A stretch of DNA of 64,000 nucleotides from Pseudoxanthomonas sp. NC8. Lineage in GTDB: Bacteria > Pseudomonadota > Gammaproteobacteria > Xanthomonadales > Xanthomonadaceae. Below, piece after piece: positions 43,535 through 53,899 of this stretch. The translations under genes were made by a program, and so were the position numbers. Below the pieces are notes generated by a model. That model was not told the origin of the DNA, searched no databases, and saw only the letters and a program-made list of their open reading frames with translations. The DNA lies in contig CP060419.1 of the NCBI GenBank assembly GCA_025232375.1, positions 2,293,001 through 2,357,000 on the forward strand, read 5' to 3'. Each line of letters starts with the position of its first letter. Position 1 is the stretch's first letter.

Positions 43535-43759
43535 GGCATCCTCCTTTCGATTCCATTGGCTGTTACGGGAAAGTTGCGGTGACAAGACCCTGATTGCCGC
43601 GGGCGGCTACTCACGTCCACCATCCCTGTCAGTGGCTGCCCAAGCACCGAAACAGGAGGCAGAGTGCTCTTTCCCACCCTGCGACTGCCAAGGAAGCCAC
43701 AGATGGGCGACCACGAAAAGCCGCACCCCTGACCTTGGCGCCGCGATGACACATTCCCC

Positions 43760-44780
43760 CTAGTCCACCACCCCCACAAACGGATCCGGCAGGTCGATGC
43801 TCACCCCCAGCGTGCGGGCCATCGCCTCCTCGCTGCGATCGGTGGCGAACTCGACCCACAGCGGCAGGTGGTCGCTGATGCGCGGCGAGACCTGCGACTG
43901 GACCAGCTCCTTGAACACCGCGCCGGCGAAGTCTATGGTGCCGGCGCGGCCGCTGGGCCGCAGGCCGAAATCGTCACCGCGGAAAGCATGACCTGGTCGT
44001 AGTGCTTGGCCGCCTTGGCCGGTGGTGGTCTTCACCGACTGCAGCGCTTCGGGCACCCACAGGCCGGTCTCGACGAAGGCATCGAACAGCGGGTTGCCTG
44101 GCGCAGGTCGATGTTGAAGTCGCCCAGCACCAGCAGGTTGGGCTCCTCGCGGCTCTGCCCGGTGCGGGTGCGCTCGCGCAGCTCCTGCGCGGTGTGGCGG
44201 GCCAGCGCCCGCAACTCGGGGATGCGCGCATCGGGTAGCGCGCCGTAGCGGATGTGCGCCGTAAGCAGGGTGAAGTGCTCGTTGCCGGCGCGGAAACCGG
44301 CGATGTACGGCGTGCGGTCGAACTGCTCGGGCAGGCCGGCCGGCGCGGGCGGCAGTACCAGCTCGCCCGACAGCCCGGACAGGACCACCCGGCGGGTGTC
44401 ATACAGATAGGCCAACCGCTCGTTGTTGCCCTTGTCGCCCGAGGTCACGTCGCTCAGCAGCACCGCCCAGTGCGTCCCCAGGAACTGCTCCATCAGGTAG
44501 CGCAGCGCCGTGGTCTCGCGCTGCACCTCCTGCACGGCCACCACGTCGAAGCAGTGGATGACCTCGGCTCGGCGATCAGCGTAAGGCAGCGCAGGTTGCG
44601 CTTGGGACTGGACGGATTCTCCGACCACTGCAGGTGCAGCCCGCCGAACTTCTGGATGTTCCAGGTGCCGACGATGATGTTGCCGTCGGTGCGCCGCGGC
44701 GGCAGTCCCGCCCGCTGGATGCGGCGGCGCAGCCGGATGATGTCCTCCACGACCTGGGCGGGGTATTGGGCGTGGTCCAC
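43760..44780 (-). CDS. Endonuclease/exonuclease/phosphatase family protein (frameshifted)
   Basis: About 340 residues of the DNase I-like fold. Motifs in order: IIVGTWNIQKFGG, DVVAVQEVQ, LLTAHIRYG, LLVLGDFNID and ISDHLPLWVEF, covering the metal-binding Glu and the catalytic Asp-His pairs. Target could be DNA, RNA or a phosphoester. GTG at 44780 has AAGGAGG five to six bases upstream. Breaks: near 44572, 44098 (CGCCAGGGCAAC lost G), 44023 (GGCCAGGCGG read GGCCAAGGCGG) and 43980. The TAG at 43760 lies in CCCCTAGTCC and could itself be a changed CCTGG. Confidence 0.8.
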
Positions 44781-45221
44781 GGGCGCCTCCTTGCAGGGCG
44801 AGCGGGCGGAAGGAAGGCTCCGCGCCTGCCGTGCCCGTTCAACTCAGGAAACGCGCTCCGGGTCCTGTTTCAGAACACCGCCCGATCCTTCGCGTGGAAA
44901 TGTCGCCATCCGGCCACAAACGGACATCGACCAGCGCCGGAATCAAGCCGAACCGAGAAGTCGCCTCGACTTTGATCTGTCAGACCCGTCCACTGGGGAA
45001 ACTGGACGGAGCGATGCCGGGAGAGTGATGTCCGGGGCAAGGACGCATGCGCCTCGGGCTGGGGATGGAGGAGCTGCCTGGATCAGACGCAACGCCTGAC
45101 AGGAGCCTCACCCCGTGGAAGGCACGCCATTGCACTGCACACTGGCGGAAGAGCCTGCGCCGCAAGCAGCGTCAGCTGCTGGGCCACCTCGCCCACCACA
45201 GGCAATACGTCGACGCGACCC
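44781..45221. other. Intergenic stretch, no gene seen
   Basis: About 440 bases between two minus-strand genes. Open frames here are short and lack family features. I see no RNA gene, repeat or clear promoter. Confidence 0.5.
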
Positions 45222-45946
45222 TCAGCGGCGCGCGGTCCGTGTGCGCTTCCCATCGCCGCGTTGCGCAGTCACACGACTTTGCACGAACTCGGGGAATATC
45301 TCTGCCAGCGGGGCCGTGTCCGGCAGGATGTAGAACAGCCCGCCCTGCTCGAACGTCGGCCGGATGACCCCCTCGTAAAACTCGGGCGAGACGTTGATGC
45401 AGCCATGGGTGATGCGGTTGTCGTCCGGCGAAGGCGATGCAAGGCGTTCGGCGCGTTTCTCCGCCGGGACGCCGGTGGCCGTGGGGTGCATGGAGACCGC
45501 GGAATCGTAGTCCACCCACAACACGCGCCCGGCGTCGATTGACGGACCGAAACCGCCCACGAAGCGACCGGCAGGCGTCGTGCGATCCCGGCCCGGAATC
45601 TCCCGAAGCGCCAGGCCGGCGACGCCGGGGGCCGTATGGTCACCGACCGCCGAGCCAAACAGTCCCGGCGCCGCGCCACGAAGCCGGCCGTCGCCATCGA
45701 ATACTGGGATCTGCGCGGCGGCCTTGTCGATGACTGCGAACGGATAGCCCTGGCTGTCGCTGGTTGCGACCACCCAGCCGGCGAGATCGATCACCGTGTC
45801 GGACACTTTGGCCCTTGCGGAAGCTGGTCGACGGTGGCGTCCGGCGGCGCGACGGCCTCCTCGGCGCTGGCCACGCCGAAGCTCGCGAACGCCAGCGTCA
45901 ACGCCAGCGCACCACAGGCGGCCCGGATCGCAGTGTTTATGGACAT
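45222..45946 (-). CDS. L,D-transpeptidase, YkuD family (frameshifted)
   Basis: Periplasmic enzyme that makes 3-3 cross-links or attaches proteins to peptidoglycan. Signal peptide AACGALALTLAFASFGVASA. The YkuD motif is RITHGCINVSPEFYE, with the catalytic Cys, and MHPTATG upstream. About 240 residues. One break near 45815, just after the signal region (CTTCCGCAAGGG, probably one G short). A small Lpp-like lipoprotein gene lies 113 bases upstream on the same strand, so this enzyme may anchor it. Confidence 0.82.
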
Positions 45947-46059
45947 GCGGATGGGACGGTTCCTTGGAACGAAATACCGGATGAAGAAAGAAGACCGGTG
46001 GCCAGCTAAGGCCACCAGTCCCGGGCTCAAACTTCTCGTCACAAATTTTGCAAAAGCGG

Positions 46060-46327
46060 TTAACCGCGTGGCTCGCGACGCGGCTTCGCTTCGAGCGCCT
46101 GGACGCGGCTTTCGATCTGATCCAGCCGCTGGTTGGCCTGCTGCGCGGACTGGTTGGCGGATTCGGCGCTCTGGGCGGCGCCCTGCACCCGCGTGTCGAG
46201 TTGATCGAGGCGCGAGTTGATCGTTGCGAACTCGTCATCGTAGGTGGCGCAGCTGGCAAGGCCCAAGGTGACGACGATCGCCACACCGAGGGGACGCAAC
46301 ATAGCTAGAGGTTGCCTTGGTCAACAT
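46060..46327 (-). CDS. Lpp-like alanine-zipper lipoprotein
   Basis: Small outer-membrane lipoprotein with lipobox LASC, then a heptad-repeat helix (INSRLDQLDTRVQGAAQSAE; ANQRLDQIESRVQALE). The open frame as read starts at ATG 46302, but if CCAAGG at 46313-46318 is read CCAGG the frame opens upstream to ATG 46327, which has GGAGG eight bases before it and gives a more basic signal peptide (MLTRQPLAMLRPLG). It ends KPRREPRG without the C-terminal Lys that E. coli Lpp uses for attachment to murein. The next gene downstream is an L,D-transpeptidase. Confidence 0.75.
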
Positions 46328-46601
46328 TTCCAATCCTCCTTCTCCGTCTGGGGTCTCGGAATATAGCGGCCTTATCTGCCGAAGCCATGATCCACCTTCA
46401 GCCTACGTTGGAATACGTAGATGGATTGTGAAGGTGCGGCGGCCATCGACAGTTGCGGCTGGACGGCCCGCTTCGGGTCGGCAGCGGACATCGGTCCTGC
46501 TCGCTCAACGCCACCGCTTGTCCGCTACCAACCAGGGGACGGGCATGGTGCGAGCGACCCGCACAACCGCACGTCAGTGCACGGGGGGTGGCAAGCCGGA
46601 C

Positions 46602-47208
46602 TCAGCCGCCTTGAGGCCTCGCGGAACCCGTTCCCGAGCGTGCCTGCTTGCTTACCGCCCATGGGAACTCGGGATCCGGACGGCTCCCGACCTGCTCTGT
46701 CCGCGCCACCACGCGACCGTCCGCATCCAGCAGGATCAACGCGCTGGTGTGGTTGAACTCGCCGTCTTCCAGCTTGCGGTATCGCACCCCAGTACATTCG
46801 CGACGTCGCGCACCAGGACGGTGCGGGACTCGCGAGCGTCCATTGGCGGGTATCCAACCCCCGTTCCTTGACCACCGCGGCCAGCGCCTTGGGCGTATCA
46901 CGGTCAGGGTCCATGCTGACGAGCAGAATGCCGATGCTCGCGCGCTCGCCAGGCGTCAACGTGCGCTCGATAGCCTTGCCGCTGTCCACGATCAGCGGGC
47001 AGATGTACTGGCAGGATGTGTAGAACATGGCGACGATCTGCGGCCGGCCACGACGCGCGCTCCAGGCCCATGTCTTTCCGGACTGATCCGTCAGCTGCAC
47101 CGGCAACTGGTAGACCGAGTCCTTGGGCAGGGCCGGGGCACTGGCACCGGCGAACTCGATCGTGATTGCCGCAAGCAGCACTGCCAACGCGAAGGGCATA
47201 CGCCTCAT
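46602..47208 (-). CDS. SCO1/SenC-type copper chaperone (frameshifted)
   Basis: Thioredoxin-like periplasmic protein that delivers copper to oxidases or reductases. Signal peptide ALAVLLAAITIEFAGASA. The copper site CxxxC is in MFYTSCQYICPL and the ligand His in FNHTSALILLDADG. About 200 residues. Breaks lie between 46840 and 46790. The start ATG comes two bases after the stop of the FGE-domain gene, so it is the third gene of the nirK operon and may supply copper to NirK. Confidence 0.85.
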
Positions 47209-47210
47209 GG

Positions 47211-47981
47211 CTAATTCCTCGCACATCGAAATCCCAGGTTGAGGGTGACGTCCCGCCCCCCGGGGAAGAGAGCATCGCTACGCGCATCATCACCGCGTAG
47301 TTCTCGCGATCATCCATCGAGAGCGCACCCGCTCCGCAGAACTGGGTCTTGTCCGGGTCGCCCTGGTCGCGGTTGTCGGCCGAGACCAGCAGCGAGGAGT
47401 AGTCCTCGGTCCATTCCCAGACCAGCCCGTGGAGATCCTGGACACCGTACGCATTGGGCGTCTGCAGTCCGGCGCGCGGCAGAGCCTGATTGGATGGCTT
47501 GGAGTACATAAGGCAAGAATGCGCTCCCGCCACGCCGGGTCCCGCCGCGCATCGCGCCGTGTCTCGTCTGCAGCTGCCGCGTACTCCCACTCCGCCCATG
47601 TCGGCAGGCGGGCATCGATCGATTCGCAATAGGCGCTTGCGGCAAACCAGCTGACCTGGGTGACCGGCTGCTGCGGCAAGGCCCCGGGGCCAAGGGACGT
47701 TGCCGACTCCCAGTGCGACAGGTAACGCGGTTCGGTAAGGACGGTGGCGACTCGATCGCGCCGCCATTGCGGATTGGCCTGCACGAACGCCAGGAACTCG
47801 GCATTCGTGACTGGCTTTCGCATCAATGCGAACGGCGCAACCGGCACCCCTGCTTTGCGTCCTCGTACTTCAACACCGACTTGAACACGCCGCCGGGCAG
47901 GCCAGCGTATCGCGCCGTGCCACCGGCCAGCCCGGCCAGCGGCACGGCGATCAGCAGCGCGGTGAGCAGCAGCCTGCGCAT
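47211..47981 (-). CDS. nirV: Formylglycine-generating-enzyme-like protein, NirV type (frameshifted)
   Basis: About 256 residues with a signal peptide ([18 protein letters not shown]) and a sulfatase-modifying-factor fold: [47 protein letters not shown] and, after repair of a G-run near 47260, the closing GFRCAR. NirV proteins accompany copper nitrite reductase genes; their exact role is unknown. A second break at 47505 is GCCTGGTAC read GCCTTATGTAC; an earlier one is near 47845. It starts four bases after the nirK stop. Confidence 0.82.
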
Positions 47982-47985
47982 CGCA

Positions 47986-49506
47986 TCAATGGCCCTCCGA
48001 GGCGCTGGCCGGCTTGGCCTTGGCGGATCTGGGCAGCCTCCGCGCTGGTCACGCGGCCACCCGGGTTGCCCCAGCTGTTGAGCACGTAGGTCGCGATGTT
48101 GGCGACCTCGTCGTCGGTCAGCTGGCTCATTGGCGGCATGTTGGAGTTGTAGTCCTGGCCGTTGACCTTCACCGGCCCGACCTAAGGCCATGCAGGATCA
48201 CGCTCGGCACGCGCTTGGGATCGGCGGCGATGTAGTCGGACTTGGCCAGCGGCGGGAAGACGCCTGCCATGCCCTGCCCTTCGGGCTGGTGGCAGGTCGA
48301 GCAGGTGCCGGCGAACAGGGCCTTCCCGGCTTCAACCTGCTCTTCCACCGACAGGGCCCCGGTCTTGGCCGACGCGGCCGCGTTGGCCACCGCCTGCAGG
48401 TTCGGCTGCGCGCGGTCGCCCGGGTAGACGTCATCCACTTCCTTGCCGGAGTAGATCGCTTTGTTTTCCGGGCCATCGGCCTTGAGGATGGCCAGGGCAC
48501 CCTTGTTGAAAGCCCGGAAGATCGAATGGTCGACCAGCACGTAGCTTCCCGGCACCTCGAGTTTGAATTCCATCATTGCCGCGCCACCGGCCGGAATCAG
48601 CGTGGTCTGCACGTTCTCCCTGGAACCGCGTGCCACCCTCGAACCAGACCTTGTCGAAAATCTCGCCGATGACGTGGAAACTCGACACGAGGTTGGGACC
48701 ACCATTTCCGACGTACAGGCGCACCGTCTCGCCGACATTGGCCTTCAGGGCCTTCTCACCGGTGAGCGTACCTTCGCTGCCGTTGAACAGCACGTAGGTG
48801 GGCTGCTCGATGATCGCCTTCTCCATGTCAAAGGGCTGGTGTCCCTTTTCGCGGTACTTGCCGGTGGTATAGAAATCACCCTGCATCACGTAGTACTCGC
48901 GAGTGACGGGCGGCAAACCCTCCGGCGGTTCGACCAGGATCAGGCCGTACATGCCATTGGCGACGTGCATGCCCACCGGCGCGGTGGCGCAGTGATAGAC
49001 ATACAGACCCGCGTTGAGTGCCTTGAAGGTGAAGCGGGACGAATGGCCCGGCGCGGTAAAGCTGGAGGCCGCCCCGCCACCGGGTCCGGTCACACCGTGC
49101 AGGTCGATGTTGTGCGGCATCTTCGAGTCGGGCATGTTCCGCAGATGGAACTCGACCGTGTCGCCCTGGCGGATACGGATGAAGCTTCCGGGCACCGTGC
49201 CGCCGAAGGTCCAGAAGGTATAGGTGACGCCTTCGGAAATCGGCATCTCCTTCTCGATCACGTCGAGCTTGACGATGACCTTCGCAGGAGCGCTGCGGCC
49301 GGTGGGCGGCGGCACGTTCGGCGGTGCGGTCAGGACGGCTTCCACGGGTTCGCCTTGCGGCGGACCGAAATCGGCCTTGGGCGAAGCAGAGCTGTCGGAC
49401 GCCTGCGCGGTCTTGGCGGCGTCATCGGGCTTGCCCCGACAGCCCCCAAGGCAAATGCAGCCAACGTGAGCGCGACAATAAACCAGCGTGAATGCACTGC
49501 CTTCAT
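47986..49506 (-). CDS. nirK: Copper nitrite reductase with fused C-terminal cytochrome c (frameshifted)
   Basis: Periplasmic reduction of nitrite to nitric oxide. Two cupredoxin domains: copper ligands in [28 protein letters not shown] and [13 protein letters not shown]-terminal cytochrome c domain has [11 protein letters not shown] and an axial Met in [10 protein letters not shown]. The leader looks like a lipoprotein or Sec signal. About 505 residues. Breaks: near 49440 (G-run in the leader), 48622 (TTCCAGGAG read TTCCAGGGAG), 48183 (GGCCTGGTCGG read GGCCTTAGGTCGG) and 48022 (CGCCAGGCC read CGCCAAGGCC). No nitric-oxide reductase gene is in the window. Confidence 0.92.
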
Positions 49507-50125
49507 TTCCGACTCCTTTGATTGCTCAGAAGGGCGTGGACATCAGGGGCGGTGGCAATTTCGGAACCGCTGAACAGGTCACGAGGCAGTCGACGCCGCA
49601 GCGACATACGGCGGCGGCACGCGTGACCAGAAGCAAATGAACCCAGACGGTTATATGACGCGTGCGTGTGGACTCATGCTACGACTGTGGACGGCAGGGG
49701 TCCAGCTTGAAACCACGAGGGCAGTCAGCCGTTTGCGCTCGACCCGTCGGGAAAGGGAATTGCTGGCCGAGGCAGCTGCAGCACCGACCTTCCGTCACGC
49801 AACCTTAACCGTGCGGCCTTCCGCGGGAAGTGAAGCTGCCCCTCCTTCCACAGACCACCCTCGACAGCTGACCAGCTTCCTGCGGAGTCCAGGCCGACCT
49901 TATGGCGCGGTAGACCTGCTCCTGGGCGAATCCCTCGCGAGCAGCCGGAAGAACTGCAGGCCCGGCCGCATGCGTCGCCGGCGCCATCTCTAACCATGGC
50001 CCGCGTCGCATTGCCGGGGACCTGGGGTGCGGCGACTTGCCCGGGCGGATCAGGCAATCGTATGTTGGTCACACCGGCGATGGCGTCGGCACCTGGAGGC
50101 AGTCCGGACGGTGGCCCATCTCGGC
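49507..50125. other. Divergent intergenic stretch between nirK and the sensor kinase
   Basis: About 620 bases. It should hold promoters for nirK and the kinase. TTGAT at 49518-49522 is a half-site only; no full FNR/NNR palindrome is seen. Overlapping open frames of about 115 residues on both strands (49637-49993 and 49725-50072) lack recognisable features. Confidence 0.5.
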
Positions 50126-51254
50126 ATGGAAGAGCACGAAACGACGCGACCGGCGGGACGCGAGCCCCGGCTCAGCCGTCGGGGAGTGACCGTCCTTGGC
50201 GGCATGGACGCTGGTCGCGATGCTCTTCGCGGGGCAGGCTGGTTTGCCGCACAGGTGCGCGGCGAACCGTTGGCCTGGACCCGAGCAAGTGTCATCTGGC
50301 TCGTCTGGGCCGCGGCCTGGGCGGCCCTGACTCCGATCGCCCTGCGGCTGGCGGCGCGCTTCCCGCTCCAGCAGCCCAATGTCCTGCGCGCGATCGCGAT
50401 CCACGCCGTCGCATCGGCGACCTGCGCCCTGGCGAACCTGGCCCTGTTCGCGCTGGCGGCGCCCGTCATCGGCGCCACACCAGGTCGAGCCCACCTGGCT
50501 GGGCACCCTCGGTCGCCTGCTCGGCACGACGTTTCTCCTGAACCTTCCCGTGTATTGGCTCATCGTCGCCGCGGCGCATGTGGAGCGACTGGTGCGGACC
50601 GCCCGGGAACGGGAGCGCCGCCAGCTTCGCCTCGAAGCCCAGCTGGCAGATGCCCGCCTGGAGGCACTGCGCGCCCAGTTGCAGCCCCATTTCCTCTTCA
50701 ATGCCCTCAACACGATCTCGGTGCTGATGCACGAGAATGTCGACTCGGCGGAACGGATCCTCCTGCAGCTCAGCGCACTGCTGCGCCGGTCGCTGGACAG
50801 CAGCGAGGCACATGAGGTGGCGCTTGGCGAAGAGATCGGCTTTCTCGAAAGCTATCTCGAGATCGAACGGGCCCGCTTCGGCGGACGCCTGAGCTACGAG
50901 GTCCTGGTTCCCGACGAGGCCCTCGGCGCGCGGGTTCCAACGCTGATCCTCCAACCACTGGTCGAGAACGCGCTTCGCCACGGCATCGCCATGCGCGCCG
51001 GCCCGGGGCGCGTGGAGGTCAAGGCGCGCCGGCATGGCGACACCCTGCTGTTGAGCGTCTCCGATGACGGACAAGGCTTGTCGCAGGCCTCTGGCGAGCG
51101 CGTCGGGCTGGCGAACACGAGGGCGCGGTTGCGCCTGCTGTATGCGGACAGGCAGCGTTTCGGGTTGCGCAATTCCGACGACGGCGGCGTCATCGCCGAG
51201 ATCGAGCTTCCTGGCGACGTGCCGAATGACCATCCGCGTGCTGATCGTCGATGA
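50126..51254 (+). CDS. LytS-type sensor histidine kinase (frameshifted)
   Basis: Membrane sensor kinase of about 375 residues. Four hydrophobic segments (VIWLVWAAAWAALTPIALRL; AIAIHAVASATCALANLALF; TTFLLNLPVYWLIVAAAH) precede the His_kinase domain, whose phospho-His is in LQPHFLFNALNTISVLM, and an ATPase domain with LVENALRHGI and SDDGQG. The break is near 50483, where an extra base lies beside CCAGGTCG. It overlaps the response-regulator gene by about 29 bases. The signal is unknown; the family includes alginate (AlgZ) and autolysin regulators. Confidence 0.85.
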
Positions 51255-51987
51255 CGAACCGGTGGCCCGTCGCGGGCTGGTGCGGCTGCTGCGGCAGGAA
51301 CCGGACATCGAGGTCGTCGGAGAGTGCGGAGACGGCGGATCGGCGATCGCCGCCATCGGCGCACTTTCGCCCGATCTCGTCTTCCTCGACGTGCAGATGC
51401 CCGAGCTCGATGGCTTTGCCGTGATCGAGGCCATCGGCGGAAACCGCATGCCCGCGGTCGTGTTCGTGACCGCGTTCGACCAGCACGCCGTGCGGGCGTT
51501 CGATGCCCAGGCGATCGACTACGTACTCAAGCCGGTCGATCCGGAACGATTCCACCGCGCGATGCAACGCGCCCGTTCGCGCCTGTCCCACCCGGACGAC
51601 GGCTTTGTCCGCCAGGTGGCCGAGGCCTTGAAGCTGATCGACCGGGGAGAACTGCGCAACTACCCGACGCGACTGGCAATCCGTTCCGAGGGTCGCGTCC
51701 GATTGCTCGACATCGATGAAGTCGATCGCATCCTCGCCGCGGGAAACTACGCCGAAATCCATGCGGGCACCAGACAACACCTGCTGCGCGAGACGATGAA
51801 CAGCCTTGAGGCCCGCCTCGATCCGCAACGTTTCGTGCGTGTCTCGCGCGCGGCGATCGTCAGCATCGCCAGGATTCGCGAAGTGCAGCCGCTGTTCAAC
51901 GGCGACTTCGTGGTCCTGCTCAAGGATGGTGCGCAGGTCAACGGGAGTCGCCGGTATCGAGCGGCACTGGATGTACTGATCAGCTGA
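51226..51987 (+). CDS. LytTR-family response regulator
   Basis: Intact 253-residue regulator. Receiver domain: acidic pair in VLIVDDEPVARRG, phospho-Asp in LVFLDVQMPELDG, Thr/Lys in FVTAFDQHAVRAF and YVLKPVD. The C-terminal LytTR DNA-binding domain has LLDIDEVDRILAAGNYAEIH and RVSRAAIVSIARI. It is AlgR/LytR-like and pairs with the overlapping kinase gene. Confidence 0.92.
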   Translation: MTIRVLIVDDEPVARRGLVRLLRQEPDIEVVGECGDGGSAIAAIGALSPDLVFLDVQMPELDGFAVIEAIGGNRMPAVVFVTAFDQHAVRAFDAQAIDYVLKPVDPERFHRAMQRARSRLSHPDDGFVRQVAEALKLIDRGELRNYPTRLAIRSEGRVRLLDIDEVDRILAAGNYAEIHAGTRQHLLRETMNSLEARLDPQRFVRVSRAAIVSIARIREVQPLFNGDFVVLLKDGAQVNGSRRYRAALDVLIS

Positions 51988-52234
51988 GTCCCGTTGCCGG
52001 GCGACTCGAGGTCTCCGGAGCGGGCGACGCGGCCGATTTCCCTGCGCCGTGCACCGCGAACTGCCGCGCCATCCGTCGTCCGGGCCACGCCAGCCCTTGG
52101 CGCAGGAGCCCGGCCCATCACTGCGCGGCCCCCACTCCCCACAGCCCTGCCTCCGCCTGTCACCGGCAGGGCGCCAGCGGCCTTGAAACGCCCCCATCAT
52201 CCGCGCCACGCAATTCCGCGCCCGGGAGCTGGTC

Positions 52235-52972
52235 ATGAGAACACTCGATATTCTGCTGTCCGCTGCAGCGACTTTTGCCGCCATTTCCTGCGCAATGCCG
52301 TGCGGGGCCAATGCGGCCGGCGCTGCCCGTGAGGAGTCGCTCGAACTCAACAAGTCGATCGCCCGCAGGGTCTACGAAGAAGGCCTCAACCAGGGGCGGT
52401 TCGAGGTTCCGTACAGCGAAAACTTCGTGGGGCACGGCGGCAATTCAACCTTCACCCACGCCGACGGCATGGCCGAGGCCAAGGGATGGCGCGACGCATT
52501 TCCCGATATCAACATCACGGTCGACAAGCAGGTTGCCGAGAAGGATCTGGTGGCCGTGCGCTGGACGGCACGCGGGACCAACACTGGCACCGGGAACGGC
52601 CTCCCCGCAACCGGCCGGGCAGTGCATATCACCGGTACGACGCTGTTCCGGATGGCCGATGGGCGCATCGCCGAAGAGTGGACCTGCGCCAACTCCCTTG
52701 GCCTGATGAAGCAGCTGGGAATGCTGCAGACGACCGCGGCAGCACCCTCCTGGCGGCAGCGCGCCAGCTCCTGGGACTGCCTCTACTCACCAGAGTTCGA
52801 CGCCATCATCCGGGGGCGAATAGAGAGCATCACCGGGCCATACGTCAAACGCCTCGTACCAGGCTGGTCGTCGAAGCCAGCCTATTACGAGTGCCGAAAT
52901 TCTCAGCCACATCGACAAGGGGTTGATCGCTCGCGTGCTTGCCAGCGGGGTCGCATTCGCCTTCGGGCGTAG
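52235..52972 (+). CDS. Secreted SnoaL-like ester cyclase family protein
   Basis: Signal peptide (LLSAAATFAAISCAMPCGANA) and a SnoaL fold: NKSIARRVYEEGLNQG, WRDAFPDINITVDKQVAEKDLVAVRWTA in shorter parts, GTTLFRMADGRIAEEW and LMKQLGML. The family normally ends soon after LMKQLGML, about residue 170, while this frame runs 75 residues further without family similarity, so an indel near 52735 or a true extension is possible. GGGAG lies just upstream of the ATG. Enzymatic activity is not assured. Confidence 0.7.
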   Translation: MRTLDILLSAAATFAAISCAMPCGANAAGAAREESLELNKSIARRVYEEGLNQGRFEVPYSENFVGHGGNSTFTHADGMAEAKGWRDAFPDINITVDKQVAEKDLVAVRWTARGTNTGTGNGLPATGRAVHITGTTLFRMADGRIAEEWTCANSLGLMKQLGMLQTTAAAPSWRQRASSWDCLYSPEFDAIIRGRIESITGPYVKRLVPGWSSKPAYYECRNSQPHRQGVDRSRACQRGRIRLRA

Positions 52973-53368
52973 AGGCTTCATAGAAAACCTGGATGTCCGC
53001 TTCCGGCAAGAAGCAGACATCGTCAAACGCCGGATATATGCCTCACGCCAGCGTAACCAACGGAGGGCCACTTTGGCTGAAGGACGACTTCACCGCGATG
53101 GCGTAGATGATGCACCCCGGCACCGACGAGAGCCTGAAGCAATCAACAGCCATCCCGCCCGAAACAGAGCATCAAACCGGGGAGCAGGAACGGCGGGCCC
53201 AGGATCAGAATTCGGACGAAGGCGGAAAGCAAAGAGTATGGATGCGCCACCGAAAGCTACCTCGAAGGCCGCGCATCGCGCGGCTTTTTTGTCGGCCCTG
53301 ACTGACTACGAGCAACATGCACCGCCCCGTTTCGTTCCCGCTTTCCCCATAAGGCTCAGGTCCGCACC
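52973..53368. other. Intergenic stretch with a terminator
   Basis: About 400 bases. A 64-residue frame at 53107-53301 lacks a ribosome-binding site and runs through the terminator, so I do not call it. Confidence 0.45.
53265..53290 (+). terminator. Rho-independent terminator
   Basis: Stem AAGGCCGCGC / GCGCGGCTTT with an ATC loop followed by a T-run to 53290. It would end a plus-strand transcript, most likely from the ester-cyclase gene. Confidence 0.75.
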
Positions 53369-53899
53369 ATGATCACCGGAACGCCGATTCGGCCATACAG
53401 GACGCGGGACACGTTCGAACACGAGTTCCATGCCGTCATGGAATGGCTGCGCACCTATAACGGCAATGACAAGACCTACCGCCAGTTCGAAGACGAATAT
53501 CAAAAGGCGGCCAAGACCCTGGAGGGCCTGTTCAAGCTCAAAGAGCTTCCGGAGGACCTCCGGACCTGCCGCCGTGAGCTTTACAACACCATTGCTGGAC
53601 TTGGCCTCAGTCGCCTCACGCAGAGCGGCGAGCCGTCGGATGGAGAGTTGATTCGCGACCACCAGATACCGGGTGGAAAGCCCGTGAACCAGCACCGAGC
53701 CCCGCCGCGACCGAACATCCTGCGCATGCTGGCCGATATCGAGTTTGGAAACCCGGGAGCACAGCCGACCACTCTCAGCGATCGCATAGGCAAGGGCCGG
53801 GGGCATTTCGCAACACTCTGGCTATCCGAACGGGATGCCGCCTGGATCGAGCGCGAACTGCAGCGCATGGGTCGCGTGCCGGAGCCCATGCACAGCTGA
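53369..53899 (+). CDS. Hypothetical protein
   Basis: Intact, 176 residues, MITGTPIRPYRTRDTFEHEF at the start. It is charged and largely helical (EWLRTYNGNDKTYRQFEDEY, LFKLKELPEDLRTCRREL), with no signal peptide or membrane helix. I do not recognise a family. It is followed by two more small orphan genes on the same strand. Confidence 0.55.
   Translation: MITGTPIRPYRTRDTFEHEFHAVMEWLRTYNGNDKTYRQFEDEYQKAAKTLEGLFKLKELPEDLRTCRRELYNTIAGLGLSRLTQSGEPSDGELIRDHQIPGGKPVNQHRAPPRPNILRMLADIEFGNPGAQPTTLSDRIGKGRGHFATLWLSERDAAWIERELQRMGRVPEPMHS

Noticed and set aside
37117-44800. tRNA-Ser as integration site of a genomic island with a duplicated 3' end
   Set aside because: No second copy of the tRNA 3' end and no integrase gene were found in the window, so the island idea rests only on composition.
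49514-49530. FNR/NNR-type box upstream of nirK (TTTGATTGCTCAGAAG)
   Set aside because: Only one half-site matches and the spacing to a second half is wrong.
49637-49993. 118-codon plus-strand open frame upstream of the sensor kinase
   Set aside because: No ribosome-binding site or recognisable features, and an overlapping frame of similar length exists on the other strand.
52787-53071. 94-codon minus-strand open frame containing LTMSASCRKRTSRF
   Set aside because: It overlaps the ester-cyclase gene, and similar translated fragments recur as non-coding repeats in proteobacteria; no support for expression.
53107-53301. 64-codon plus-strand open frame before the orphan genes
   Set aside because: No ribosome-binding site, and the frame reads through a rho-independent terminator.
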